Shown in pieces: positions 1 through 8,881 of a DNA stretch of 19,904 nt. Position 1 is the first letter of the stretch, and each line of letters starts with the position of its first letter. Source of the stretch: JAEXOD01 sp937930275 (GTDB taxonomy: Bacteria > Bacteroidota > Ignavibacteria > Ignavibacteriales > Melioribacteraceae); assembly GCA_036733965.1 (NCBI GenBank), contig DAIMZL010000061.1, positions 1-19,904 on the forward strand. The letters run 5' to 3'. The notes below the pieces were generated by a model. It saw only the letters and a list, made by a program, of their open reading frames with translations. It did no database searches and was not told the origin of the DNA. Position numbers and translations under genes: made by a program.

Positions 1-597
1 TACTATATAAGATCTGTGTACACGTAAAAAATGTCTATCCGATAATAATTCTTCATAATTGCTTATTGTGTTTTTTGTAATAAATTTTTTATCCTTTAAA
101 TGAAAAACAACATAATCTTTTAAACTTTCTAAATAAACAATCTCATCTATAAAAATCTTAGTCATTTTTCTATCTACTTTAATAAATAAATATTCTTGTT
201 CGTTTTCGGAATTTATTGTCTTATAGTTAGTTTCATCCGGAGAGATAACAGAAAAAACTTTATCCATTGCTTTAATAAACCGCTCAAAAGAAATAGGCTT
301 TAACAGATAATCAATTGCGTTTAACTCAAATCCGTCAAGCGCATAATCTCGATATGCAGTAGTAAAAATAACCTTAGGAGGATTGTAAAGTGACTTTAAA
401 AAATCCGTTCCGGTAATTTGGGGCATTTGGATATCTAAAAACATTAAATCAATTTTTTTTGTTCGTAATAACTCTAAAGCTTTTATAGCATTACTACATT
501 TCCCTTCTATTTTTACATTAGGAAATCTACTTAAATATGTTTCAATAATTTCAATTGCCAAAGGTTCGTCATCTACAATTAAACACTTTAAGCTCAT
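1..597 (-). CDS. LytTR-family response regulator, partial (C-terminus beyond left edge)
   Basis: Two-component response regulator that would bind DNA through a LytTR domain after phosphorylation by the adjacent kinase. I translated 199 codons from the ATG at 595-597; the frame is still open at base 1. Residues 1-115 are a receiver domain: acidic pair D9/D10, phospho-acceptor D55 in LMFLDIQMP, and K100 in DYLLKP. From about residue 136 the LytTR domain begins (EYLFIKVDRKMTKI, then YLESLKDYVVFHL). The last visible residues, RVHRSYIV, are a conserved part of the LytTR fold, so roughly 40 residues are missing. The start lies 1 nt after the kinase stop codon (TAAAATG), which implies translational coupling and a kinase/regulator pair. 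Family assignment is very secure; target genes are unknown. Confidence 0.95.
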   Translation of the reverse strand, partial: MSLKCLIVDDEPLAIEIIETYLSRFPNVKIEGKCSNAIKALELLRTKKIDLMFLDIQMPQITGTDFLKSLYNPPKVIFTTAYRDYALDGFELNAIDYLLKPISFERFIKAMDKVFSVISPDETNYKTINSENEQEYLFIKVDRKMTKIFIDEIVYLESLKDYVVFHLKDKKFITKNTISNYEELLSDRHFLRVHRSYIV

Positions 598-598
598 T

Positions 599-1666
599 TT
601 AACTCTTTTTTGTGTTTAGTATTAATTTTATTAAAAATGTTTTTTCGGCTTCTTTTTGTTCAAAAAAATAATTTCCAAAGTACAATAACTCAAGTCTTTT
701 TAACACGTTGCTTAAACCTATTCCCGCTTGTTTTTTATTTACCTTTAACCCCGGTTTAGTATTTTCAATAATAAACTCTAATTTTGAATCAGATAATTTT
801 AATGAAGCTTTAATAAACGAATTATTTATCGAGTTGCTTACACCGTGCTTAAAGCTATTTTCAACAAACGGAAATAGTAAAAGCGGAGGGATATAAACGT
901 TATCGGTTTTTCCGTTTAAAACAAAACTATATTCAAGTTTATCACCGTATCTAAGTTTCTCCAATTCAACATAGTCGGTTATAAGTTTCAATTCTTTATC
1001 TATTAAAACAAAGTCGTTTTTTGTTTCATATAATATGTAATCCATCATTGCAGAAAGTTTTAATATCATCTCGGCTGTTTTATCCGATTGTTTTAAGGCA
1101 AGTGCGTATAAACTATTTAATACGTTAAATAGGAAGTGGGGATTCATTTGTGCTTTTAAAAATTTTAATTCGGCTTCAAGTTTTTCTTTTTTAAGTTCTT
1201 GGGTTAATTGATTATTTACAAACCACCTCTTTGTTATTTTAATAAATCCAAATACAAAAACAATAAAATAAATACTTATTGCGTGCGACATGAGATATGT
1301 GGGGTATAAATATCCTGCATCGTAATAACCTTTTAAGCCGATTTTGTTATAATACATAGGAGCTAAATAAAACCAAAAAAGAGTTTTCATTGAAAGGATA
1401 AAAAAAGCAGCAGAGAAAAAAAATAACAAAACAAACTTAAAATATTTTTTTAATAATAAGAATTTCGGAACGAGATAATAATTTGTAAAATAAGCAGCGC
1501 TTATTATTATTGGCAAATAAATTAAATATCCTTCAAGCATTTCCAAGTAATCTTTTTTATAGTAACCACTTTGAAATGTATAATACGAAAGATAAGAAGA
1601 CCAAAACAGTAAATGTAAAACTACACGCTTACCTTTTGATAAACTGAACAAATCTTTTAAATCCAT
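599..1666 (-). CDS. LytS/YehU-type sensor histidine kinase (His_kinase family)
   Basis: Inner-membrane sensor kinase of the type that pairs with LytTR regulators. Numbering from the ATG at 1666 (355 aa), four hydrophobic segments lie near residues 14-32, 46-66, 76-100 and 124-142, with no large extracytoplasmic domain. A short linker helix follows, then the His_kinase motif with phospho-acceptor H177 in QMNPHFLFNVLNSL. The ATPase part carries the N-box PFVENSFKHGV and the G-box GIGLSNVLKRLELLY. An in-frame ATG at 1720 would add 18 residues. I prefer 1666 because the extra stretch is not typical of the family, whose members usually begin shortly before the first membrane helix, but neither start has a good ribosome site. 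The gene is divergent from the FISUMP-domain gene. The stimulus cannot be inferred. Confidence 0.93.
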   Translation of the reverse strand: MDLKDLFSLSKGKRVVLHLLFWSSYLSYYTFQSGYYKKDYLEMLEGYLIYLPIIISAAYFTNYYLVPKFLLLKKYFKFVLLFFFSAAFFILSMKTLFWFYLAPMYYNKIGLKGYYDAGYLYPTYLMSHAISIYFIVFVFGFIKITKRWFVNNQLTQELKKEKLEAELKFLKAQMNPHFLFNVLNSLYALALKQSDKTAEMILKLSAMMDYILYETKNDFVLIDKELKLITDYVELEKLRYGDKLEYSFVLNGKTDNVYIPPLLLFPFVENSFKHGVSNSINNSFIKASLKLSDSKLEFIIENTKPGLKVNKKQAGIGLSNVLKRLELLYFGNYFFEQKEAEKTFLIKLILNTKKS

Positions 1667-1720
1667 TTTATGCTTATTATTATTAATTCCAAATATAATA
1701 TAATAAGGATAAATTAACAT

Positions 1721-1893
1721 AAATTATAGACAAAAGCACATTTTTTGAAGATTAATTACATTGCTAAGCGCCTAAAAGCCAATTATTAGCTGTATAACTT
1801 CAAATAACGATGCCGGTCTATATTTAAAATATCAGTATAAATTAATCATTAACTTAGCAGTTACAATTTTAGAATTATTTTTTAGAGGTTAAC
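1721..1893. promoter_or_regulatory. Divergent intergenic region between kinase and FISUMP gene
   Basis: These 173 bp separate two divergently read genes and must hold promoters for both. I could not find a convincing Bacteroidota-type promoter (TTTG then TAnnTTTG), nor paired LytTR half-sites at the expected one-turn spacing. On the plus strand a good ribosome site, AGAGG at 1884-1888, sits 5 nt before the ATG at 1894 and supports that start. Confidence 0.4.
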
Positions 1894-2850
1894 ATGAAAA
1901 ATTTAGTCAAATTACTTTTTATTTTAATGATTTTTATTTTTACACAAAGTTACTTTGCACAATTTACGCCCGATTCCACAGTTACGGATTATGACGGAAA
2001 TGTGTATCAAACAGTAAAAATAGGTAATCAAATTTGGATGGCTGAAAACTTGCGTTCAGTTCATTATGCTGACGGCACAATTATACCGGACGTGGTATCT
2101 TATAATAACAATGATAGCCTTGGGGCAATATATGGCAAACTTTATACATGGAATGCTGCGATGAAAAATAGTACTGCTCAAAAAACACAAGGCGTAAGCC
2201 CAATCGGTTGGCATATACCAAGTGATACAGAATGGAAAGAGTTGGAAAACTTTTTAGGCGGTGCTGCAATTGCCGGAGGTAAAATGAAAGCTACGGGTAC
2301 ACAATATTGGAAAACTCCAAATACGGGGGCAACTAACAGCAGCGGTTTAAGTATTTTACCCGGAGGAGAATATGACGGATATTATTCACCGCACGTATTT
2401 AGAATTATAAACGAATATGCAGTTTTCTGGACTTCAACCCAAGTTGGGAATTTAAAGGCACGTGAAAGATATTTAACTTATAATTCCGAAGCAAGTGAAA
2501 TATATGATTGGTTTAAAGTGATGAAATATTCAATTCGTTGTGTTAAGGATGAAATAACCGAGGTAAAAGAAGTAATCTTTCAACCGGAAAGTTTTACACT
2601 AAAACAAAATTATCCTAATCCTTTCAATCCTACTACTACAATTGAATACTCAATAGGAAATGATATAAACGTAAAATTAAGTATTTATAATACGCTCGGG
2701 GAATTATTATTTAACGTGGTTAATTCATTTAAAACAAGGGGGAATTATTCTGAAGTAATAGATATGAGTGATTACAATAGCGGTATTTATTATTATTCGT
2801 TTACTGCGGGGAATAATATAACAACTAAAAAAATGGTCTATATAAAGTAA
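1894..2850 (+). CDS. Secreted FISUMP-domain protein with T9SS type A sorting domain
   Basis: Exported protein of 318 residues. Residues 1-23 form a signal peptide ending near YFAQ. Residues about 28-218 match the Fibrobacter succinogenes major paralogous (FISUMP) domain: VTDYDGNVYQTVKIGNQIWMA, then ENLR, GWHIPSDTEWKELENFLGG, LPGGEYDG, FWTST and a closing SIRCVKD. Residues 234-318 are a type IX sorting domain starting LKQNYPNPFNPTTTIEYS and ending KKMVYIK, which directs passage across the outer membrane and surface attachment or release. The FISUMP fold resembles lectin-like modules, but no ligand or reaction is established. The gene stands alone on the plus strand between the divergent kinase and a 470-bp gap. 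AGAGG 5 nt upstream of the ATG supports the start. No T9SS machinery gene is visible in this window. Confidence 0.93.
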   Translation: MKNLVKLLFILMIFIFTQSYFAQFTPDSTVTDYDGNVYQTVKIGNQIWMAENLRSVHYADGTIIPDVVSYNNNDSLGAIYGKLYTWNAAMKNSTAQKTQGVSPIGWHIPSDTEWKELENFLGGAAIAGGKMKATGTQYWKTPNTGATNSSGLSILPGGEYDGYYSPHVFRIINEYAVFWTSTQVGNLKARERYLTYNSEASEIYDWFKVMKYSIRCVKDEITEVKEVIFQPESFTLKQNYPNPFNPTTTIEYSIGNDINVKLSIYNTLGELLFNVVNSFKTRGNYSEVIDMSDYNSGIYYYSFTAGNNITTKKMVYIK

Positions 2851-3320
2851 TTATTTGTTCCGTTTTAATTTAGGGTGCAAAAAATATAAATACGATTATT
2901 CTAATTATTTACTTGTATCTAAACAATTAAAAATTACTAATCAATATATTTAATGACGCACTAATCCACTACTTATTCTCTAATGCCTAAAGAAAAGATA
3001 ACGTAATAAATATATTTTCGTTATTCTTTATTTAATGAAAAATGCACAAAGCTTAATATTATACCCTAATATTCCCCTTCCTTTCCAATTAAGGAAGGGG
3101 ACAATAGATGTAAATGTTACTAATTATTTTACTATTTAATCTTTCTTAATACTTACGCCGTAAAATTAAAAATTATCTGTACTAATATTCCATATTTATA
3201 AACACAATATTTTAGCTTAGTTACTTAAATTAATCCCCTATTTAATTTAAGCTTGCACTAATATAATAAATACGTTATTTTTAATAATGTTATAATTTAG
3301 TACTTTCGGAAATTTTACCA
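2851..3320. other. 470-bp AT-rich intergenic region
   Basis: Non-coding gap between the two T9SS cargo genes. I see no open frame of credible length on either strand, no tRNA-like arrangement and no U-tract terminator after the FISUMP gene. The only ordered element is the GC-rich hairpin at 3073-3101. The stretch before the ATG at 3321 has no clear ribosome site, which is common in this group of bacteria. The promoter of the CotH gene must lie in the last part, but I could not identify it with confidence. Confidence 0.6.
3073..3101. repeat. GC-rich palindromic hairpin, 11-bp perfect stem
   Basis: Arms at 3073-3083 (TCCCCTTCCTT) and 3091-3101 (AAGGAAGGGGA) are perfectly complementary around a 7-nt loop. 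It is conspicuous in a region that is otherwise mostly A and T. No T-tract follows on either strand, so it does not read as an intrinsic terminator. Similar short CCCCTTCC-type palindromes occur as dispersed intergenic elements in Bacteroidota-like genomes, so a REP-like repeat is my best guess. Only one copy is seen in this window. Confidence 0.6.
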
Positions 3321-6300
3321 ATGAAAACAATTCAGTCTATTTTTACCGCTATATTTTTAATATTTACATTTTACGACGTAATCTATTCACAAAAAATTTA
3401 TATTAACGAAGTTCAGTCCGTAAATCAAAACACAATACGGGATGAAGATGACGAATCATCCGATTGGTTTGAAATATATAACCCAAATAACTTTAATGTT
3501 AACTTAAATAACTACTCTGTTAGTGATGATAAGCAAGAGTTGCGTAAATGGGTATTTCCGGATGTTGTGTTAAAGCCAAACAGCTATTTGCTTGTGTTCG
3601 CTTCCGATAAAAACAGAACAATAGGAACAATTGGATGGCAAACAATTATAAATAAAGGGGATACTTGGAAATTTAAAATATTTACAAGCGAACCTCCTGT
3701 AGAATGGAAAAATATCGGATATAATGATTTAGCTTGGCAATCAGGTCCAAGCGGTTTTGGTTTTGGAGACGGAGACGATTCTACAATTGTACAGGCAACA
3801 ATTTCTTTATATCTACGAAAAACTTTTACTATTGATGACACTGCATCTATTAAAGATGCATTATTACACATTGATTACGATGACGGGTTTGTTGCTTATC
3901 TTAACGGAGTTGAACTTACAAGAAAAAACTTAGGTAATGCCGGTCAATTAGTTCCTTATAATAAAACAACAGATGATTATTCCGAAGCTCAAATGTATCA
4001 GGGGGGTAAACCATACGAGTTTAGATTAGAAGAACTACATAACTTATTAAAACAAGGAGAAAATGTTCTTGCAATCCAAGTTCATAATCAAAGCTTAAAT
4101 TCGTCTGATTTAACACTAATTCCGTTTTTTACAATCGGCTTAAATTATTCGGTTGATAATTCGTTTAATATTGGTTTGTTAACGGGTACAACTTTACCCA
4201 AGTTGCATACAAATTTTAAAATATCTTCTGAAGGTGAAAAGCTCTTTTTGGTGGATAATAACTCTAATCTTGTGGATTCGATAATTGTACCGGCACTTAC
4301 AGCTGATGTTTCATACGGTAGATCGTCTGCAGATATAAATCAATTGTTATTCTTTTCCGTACCTACACCCGAAAAAGAAAACTTATCTTATGGGTTCAAC
4401 GGATTTACGGCTAACCCTACTTTAAATATTGAAGGCGGATTATATTCAAGTTCCGTTAGTATAAATGTTACAAATAATAGTGAAATTGAAAAAGTGTACT
4501 ACACTACTGACGGATCGCTACCCGATAGCACGGATTTGATTTATAGCTCGCCGATAAATATTTCTAATACTAAAGTGTTAAGATTTATAGGATATAGCTC
4601 CGGAAAACTTAAAAGTGATGTTGTAACTAATACTTATATAATAAATCAAGCAACCACGATGCCGATTATATCTATTAGCACAAATCCTGAAAATTTATGG
4701 GATAACGAAATAGGTATATATGTTTTAGGAGACGATTATAATAGTGATTTCCCTTATATGGGTGCAAATTTTTGGCAGGATTGGGAAAGACCCGCACACT
4801 TTGAAATTTATGAACCGGACGGTATAACAAAATATAAATCAAATGCCGGATTAAAAATACACGGAAATTGGAGCCGTGCCTTTGCGCAAAAATCTGTTGC
4901 GTTGTTTGCAAGGGGTGAATACGGCAACAAAGAATTTGAGTATAAGTTGTTTCCAAACAGAAATTTTTCAAAATATAATAATTTTATTTTACGAAACTCG
5001 GGTCAAGACTGGGAAAGCACGATGATGCGAGATTTAATGATGCAAAATCTTGTTGAAGGCATAGATTTAGATTTGCAAGCCGGAAGACCTTGTGTTGTGT
5101 ATTTGAACGGAAGTTACTGGGGAATACATAATATACGTGAAAAATTAAACGAAGATATGTTAGCTTCTCATCATAATCTTAATCCCGATGAGATAAATAT
5201 TTTGGAAAACAACGGTGATATTGTTGAAGGTACGAATGAACGGTATTTAGACCTTATGACTTTTGTAAATAATAATAGTTTAATTACTGATAACAATTAT
5301 CAATTTGTTAAAAACAACATACAAGTTGATAATTATATTGATTATATGCTTAGTCAAATTTATTTTGCAAATGTAGATTGGCCCGGAAACAATATTAAAT
5401 ATTGGACCACACAAAGCGATACAAGCCGGTGGCGTTGGTTAATATTTGATACCGATCACGGATTTGGTTTATATAATGCAAACGCAGCTTCACACAATAC
5501 TCTAACATTTGCTTTGGCAACTAACGGTCCAAATTGGCCAAACCCCCCTTGGTCAACATTATTATTTAGAAAGTTGGTACAAAACCAAAGTTTTAAGTTT
5601 GATCTTTTGAATCGATTTGCCGATTTAGCCAATTCAATTTTAAAAAAGGAAAAAGTTTTGGCTAAAATTGATTCATTACGAAATATTTATGAACCGGAAA
5701 TTAATAAGCACATTACCAAATGGGGCGCTTTTACATATTCAGGCTGGCTTAACAATATTAACTTTATTCGAGGATTTGCAAATTCACGAATTTCTTATTT
5801 AACTTTGTTTTTTTTACAGCAGTTTGGAGTGCAAACAACATCGGTTGTGCATATTAGCGTAAATGATAAAGAAAAAGGAAATGTTAAAATTAATAGATTA
5901 AAAATAAATGATTATCCTTTTAACGGATTTTACTTTAAGGGGATACCGGTACAAGTGACAGCTATTCCTAAAAAAGGTTATAAGTTTGTTAAATGGAGCG
6001 GTATTGCAACTTCGGATAGTCCGGTAATAACTATTATTCCTAATCAACTTGATAGTTTATTTGCAATTTTTACCGAAGATGATTCTTCAGGTACTATTGT
6101 TATTAATGAAATAAACTATAATTCAAATTCAAATTTTAATACTGAAGATTGGATTGAGCTTTTTAATACGTCATCGCGTCCCGCAGATATTTCGGGCTGG
6201 AGATTTAAGGATGAAGATAATAATCATAATTTTATCTTTCCCGAAAACACCATTATTTCCGGAAAAGGATATTTAGTTGTTTGCATAGATACGGCATTGT

Positions 6301-6866
6301 TTAAATCAAAATTTCCGAATGTTATTAATATAATAGGGAATACGGGATTCGGACTTAGCGGCAGTGGTGAATTAATAAGAATTTATGATAAAAACTTAAG
6401 TATAGTTGATTCGTTAACGTATGATGACAGCTCGCCTTGGCCTACTGCACCGGACGGGCAAGGTGCTTCTTTATCTCTTATTAATCCATATTTAGATAAT
6501 TCAATACCGCAAAGCTGGAAAGCGTCTATTCAACACGGTACACCTGGAACTATTAATGATGTATTTACAAATATGGAAGATGAATTAAGTTATTCATACA
6601 ATTACAAATTGGAACAGAACTATCCCAATCCTTTTAATCCGGTTACAACTATTAATTTTACTTTAGCCGAAAACTCGGATATAGAACTTTCGGTATATAA
6701 TATTTTAGGTCAAAAAGTTGAAAATTTATTTAACGGGATATTGGATAAAGGAAGTCATTCTATTTTATTTAACGCCTCAAATTTTTCAAGCGGAGTTTAC
6801 TTTTATACCTTGAATATAAAAGATAAAAATAAAGTATTTACAAAAAAAATGGTTCTTTTAAAATAG
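3321..6866 (+). CDS. Large secreted CotH-kinase/lamin-tail surface protein with T9SS sorting domain
   Basis: Multidomain exported protein of 1181 residues. In order: signal peptide (1-23); lamin-tail domain (about 24-85, IYINEVQSVN, WFEIYNPNN); a beta-rich, galactose-binding-like module (about 100-275, YLRKTF, DDGFVAYLNG); a chitobiase/hexosaminidase C-terminal-like module (about 370-440, VYYTTDGSLPD); a CotH domain (about 447-800); an InlB-like beta module (about 850-920, KKGYKFVKWSG); a second lamin-tail domain (from about 924, IVINEINYNSNSN); and a T9SS sorting domain (about 1097-1181, N1100 YPNPFNP). CotH proteins are atypical kinases, best known for phosphorylating Bacillus spore-coat proteins. 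Kinase-like signatures are kept: K524 in FAQKSVALFAR, N596-E607 in LNGSYWGIHNIREKL, and D710/D712 in FDTDHGFG. Targets in a non-spore-former are unknown; activity is inferred only. The ATG at 3321 is the natural start because the signal peptide follows at once. Confidence 0.92.
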   Translation: MKTIQSIFTAIFLIFTFYDVIYSQKIYINEVQSVNQNTIRDEDDESSDWFEIYNPNNFNVNLNNYSVSDDKQELRKWVFPDVVLKPNSYLLVFASDKNRTIGTIGWQTIINKGDTWKFKIFTSEPPVEWKNIGYNDLAWQSGPSGFGFGDGDDSTIVQATISLYLRKTFTIDDTASIKDALLHIDYDDGFVAYLNGVELTRKNLGNAGQLVPYNKTTDDYSEAQMYQGGKPYEFRLEELHNLLKQGENVLAIQVHNQSLNSSDLTLIPFFTIGLNYSVDNSFNIGLLTGTTLPKLHTNFKISSEGEKLFLVDNNSNLVDSIIVPALTADVSYGRSSADINQLLFFSVPTPEKENLSYGFNGFTANPTLNIEGGLYSSSVSINVTNNSEIEKVYYTTDGSLPDSTDLIYSSPINISNTKVLRFIGYSSGKLKSDVVTNTYIINQATTMPIISISTNPENLWDNEIGIYVLGDDYNSDFPYMGANFWQDWERPAHFEIYEPDGITKYKSNAGLKIHGNWSRAFAQKSVALFARGEYGNKEFEYKLFPNRNFSKYNNFILRNSGQDWESTMMRDLMMQNLVEGIDLDLQAGRPCVVYLNGSYWGIHNIREKLNEDMLASHHNLNPDEINILENNGDIVEGTNERYLDLMTFVNNNSLITDNNYQFVKNNIQVDNYIDYMLSQIYFANVDWPGNNIKYWTTQSDTSRWRWLIFDTDHGFGLYNANAASHNTLTFALATNGPNWPNPPWSTLLFRKLVQNQSFKFDLLNRFADLANSILKKEKVLAKIDSLRNIYEPEINKHITKWGAFTYSGWLNNINFIRGFANSRISYLTLFFLQQFGVQTTSVVHISVNDKEKGNVKINRLKINDYPFNGFYFKGIPVQVTAIPKKGYKFVKWSGIATSDSPVITIIPNQLDSLFAIFTEDDSSGTIVINEINYNSNSNFNTEDWIELFNTSSRPADISGWRFKDEDNNHNFIFPENTIISGKGYLVVCIDTALFKSKFPNVINIIGNTGFGLSGSGELIRIYDKNLSIVDSLTYDDSSPWPTAPDGQGASLSLINPYLDNSIPQSWKASIQHGTPGTINDVFTNMEDELSYSYNYKLEQNYPNPFNPVTTINFTLAENSDIELSVYNILGQKVENLFNGILDKGSHSILFNASNFSSGVYFYTLNIKDKNKVFTKKMVLLK

Positions 6867-6883
6867 ATATTGGATGTTAGATT

Positions 6884-6911
6884 ACAGATGAAAGACTACA
6901 GACGATAGATG
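6884..6911. repeat. Degenerate tandem repeat, two 14-bp units
   Basis: Two adjacent units, ACAGATGAAAGACT (6884-6897) and ACAGACGATAGATG (6898-6911), sit just after the CotH gene stop. They are flanked by two exact copies of GATGTTAGA (6873-6881 and 6908-6916). Similar short (T)AGA-rich degenerate tracts are frequent between genes in Bacteroidota-like genomes. No coding or terminator role is apparent. Confidence 0.5.
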
Positions 6912-7003
6912 TTAGAATGCTTTTTAATTAAAAGATGGATTTAAGTTATATAAAAGTTGCTGTTTTTTATTAGTCTTCTAAATCAAAAAATCTTTATCAA
7001 ACG

Positions 7004-7059
7004 CTAAAAATAAAAAGCTGTTATAAAAGTCTAAAACATATTTAACTTTTATAACAGCT
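7004..7059 (-). terminator. Intrinsic terminator of the minus-strand gene run ending with the M28 peptidase
   Basis: A perfect 15-bp stem joins 7016-7030 (AGCTGTTATAAAAGT) to 7045-7059 (ACTTTTATAACAGCT) around a 14-nt loop. Read on the minus strand, the stem is followed by TTTTATTTTTAGC, a good U-tract. It lies 21 nt beyond the stop of the M28 gene. On the plus strand the stem is followed by AAAATTAC, so it should not end CotH transcripts efficiently. Confidence 0.88.
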
Positions 7060-7080
7060 AAAATTACTACAAATAATTAT

Positions 7081-8865
7081 TTATAATTCTGCTATTAAAA
7101 TAATTTTTTCGTTATTCCTAATTACTTCAATCGTAATGCGCTGACCGGCTTTAAACTGTTGCAAACGATTCATGTATTCGTAAATATCGTTAACGGGTTT
7201 GCCGTCCAAAGCTACAATAATATCCCCTTTTTTCATTCCTGCTTTAGCTGCAGGTCTTCCTTCTATAACGGCATCGGCTTTTACGCCTTTTATATCACCG
7301 CCGCTAACATCCGGCATTATTCCCAAAGTAACTTTAAAACTTCTTCTTGTATCGGGTTGTTCTTTAGGTCCGGATTCTTTAAAAACAAAATTTTCGGTTT
7401 TATCGGCTAAGTGTTTAGCAATTTTATATACAAAATCGCTAATGTTTTTTTGCCCCGCATAATTAATTTTACTTGCAACATCACGTGGTGTATGATAATC
7501 ATCGTGTATTCCGCTAAAGAAAAACAAAACAGGAATATCTTTAGAATAGAAGGAAGCATGGTCGCTTGGTCCGTAGCCTTCGGGAGAATATTTAATATTC
7601 AAGCTGTCATTTTTTGCAAGCTGCTCTAATTCTTTGCTTATATTTTCTTCCGTACCAATTCCGCCAATTGATAAACCTTTTGTTTCTTCATTTTGTCTTC
7701 CTACCATGTCAAGGTTTAGCATGTATTTAATCTTTTTTATATCTACCGGAGGATTATTAACAAAATATTTTGATCCCAGCAATCCCATTTCTTCTCCTGA
7801 AAAGGCAGCAACAATAATACTCCTTTTTAGGCTCTCTTTTTCTGCGGCAAGTTTTTCAATTATTTCAATTATTGAAGCAGTACCGCTTGCATTATCATCG
7901 GCTCCGAAATGAACTGCAGATGTATCCGGAACTCGGCTACCGCTTCCGATTCCTCCTAAACCAAGATGATCGAAATGTGCTCCTAATACAATATATTCAT
8001 CTTTTAAAACGGGGTCATTTCCGCTTAATAAGTAAACAACATTTGCTGTTTTAGCTTTGTTTTTAATAATTTCTGTCGTAAGATTAATATCAACATCCAA
8101 ATCCGAGCTAAATACTCCTTTTTGGTCACTAATCATGCTTTCGAGTAAATCCAGCGAAAGGTCGATTTTTTGAAAAAGTAAAGCAGCGGCTTTTCTTGTT
8201 AAATTGATAACGGGAATACCTATACTGTTTTGATTTCCTTCAAAAGTTAAAGGAATTAAAGTATCGTCTTTTTCGTATTTTGCTCCCGTAATAATTAAAA
8301 CGCCTTTTGCACCTTTATCTTTTGCCGTATAAACCTTTTTTAATAAACCGGCATAATTAGAAAACTGATTTGTAGAATCAAATGCGGGGGTGCCGCGTAA
8401 AATAACAACAATTTTATCCTTTACGTCAATAGTATAATCATTCCATTTTAAGCTATCTTCATCAACAATTAAACCATATCCTAAAAAAGCGGCTTTGCCC
8501 GTAACGCTAATATTACCGCTAAAAGATAGAGGAGTAAAATCTTTACTTTGTTCAAAACTTTTTCCGTCAATTGTTAAACTGCTATTTCCGGCGCTAATTG
8601 ACGTCACTATTTCAAATTTTTGCAGTCCGTTATCGTATAAAGGTGTAAGATTTAAAGCATCTAATTGCTTTTTTATGTAGTTTTCGGATTTTATATCACC
8701 CTCTGTTCCCGGTTTTCTGCCCCCGTATTCTTCACTTGCCAAGGTAGACACATGTTCTTTTAATTCGGGTATAGTTATTTCTTTTTCGGTGTTTACTTGA
8801 CCGAACAGCGAACCGGAAAAGAGCATTAGGGGAATAAATACTTTCCCGTATCTTTTTGTTTTCAT
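7081..8865 (-). CDS. Secreted M28-family zinc aminopeptidase with PA and C-terminal PDZ domains
   Basis: Exported zinc peptidase of 594 residues, expected to remove N-terminal residues from peptides in the periplasm or outside the cell. Signal peptide at 1-23 (ending SLFGQ). A protease-associated (PA) insert spans about 110-260 (VKDKIVVILRG, GAKGVLIITG). The M28 core shows the expected metal and catalytic residues: H297 and D299 in LGAHFDHLG, D324 in ADDNASG, E358/E359 in SGEEMGLLG, D386 in NLDMVGR and H458 in DDYHTPRD. Residues about 510-594 form a PDZ domain (GRPAAKAGMKKGDIIVALDG). AAGGGA 8 nt before the ATG supports the start. It is the last gene of the run, 16 nt after the DUF971 gene and just before a strong terminator. 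All catalytic residues are present, so activity is likely; substrate preference is not readable. Confidence 0.95.
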   Translation of the reverse strand: MKTKRYGKVFIPLMLFSGSLFGQVNTEKEITIPELKEHVSTLASEEYGGRKPGTEGDIKSENYIKKQLDALNLTPLYDNGLQKFEIVTSISAGNSSLTIDGKSFEQSKDFTPLSFSGNISVTGKAAFLGYGLIVDEDSLKWNDYTIDVKDKIVVILRGTPAFDSTNQFSNYAGLLKKVYTAKDKGAKGVLIITGAKYEKDDTLIPLTFEGNQNSIGIPVINLTRKAAALLFQKIDLSLDLLESMISDQKGVFSSDLDVDINLTTEIIKNKAKTANVVYLLSGNDPVLKDEYIVLGAHFDHLGLGGIGSGSRVPDTSAVHFGADDNASGTASIIEIIEKLAAEKESLKRSIIVAAFSGEEMGLLGSKYFVNNPPVDIKKIKYMLNLDMVGRQNEETKGLSIGGIGTEENISKELEQLAKNDSLNIKYSPEGYGPSDHASFYSKDIPVLFFFSGIHDDYHTPRDVASKINYAGQKNISDFVYKIAKHLADKTENFVFKESGPKEQPDTRRSFKVTLGIMPDVSGGDIKGVKADAVIEGRPAAKAGMKKGDIIVALDGKPVNDIYEYMNRLQQFKAGQRITIEVIRNNEKIILIAEL

Positions 8866-8881
8866 TATTAATATCCCTTAA

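Noticed and set aside
1721..1893. LytTR binding-site pair between the kinase and FISUMP genes
   Set aside because: The only GTTA-type half-sites I found (near 1860 and 1888) are 28 bp apart, not the roughly 21 bp expected for paired sites.
3073..3101. Hairpin considered as terminator of the FISUMP gene
   Set aside because: It lies over 200 nt beyond the stop codon and no T-tract follows on either strand.
7016..7059. Same hairpin considered as a bidirectional terminator also serving the CotH gene
   Set aside because: On the plus strand it is followed by AAAATTAC, not a T-tract, so only minus-strand termination is supported.
7159..8680. Several open frames of 60-92 codons on the plus strand opposite the M28 peptidase gene
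   Set aside because: They lie wholly inside a secure gene on the other strand, have no ribosome sites or family-like sequence, and follow from its codon pattern.
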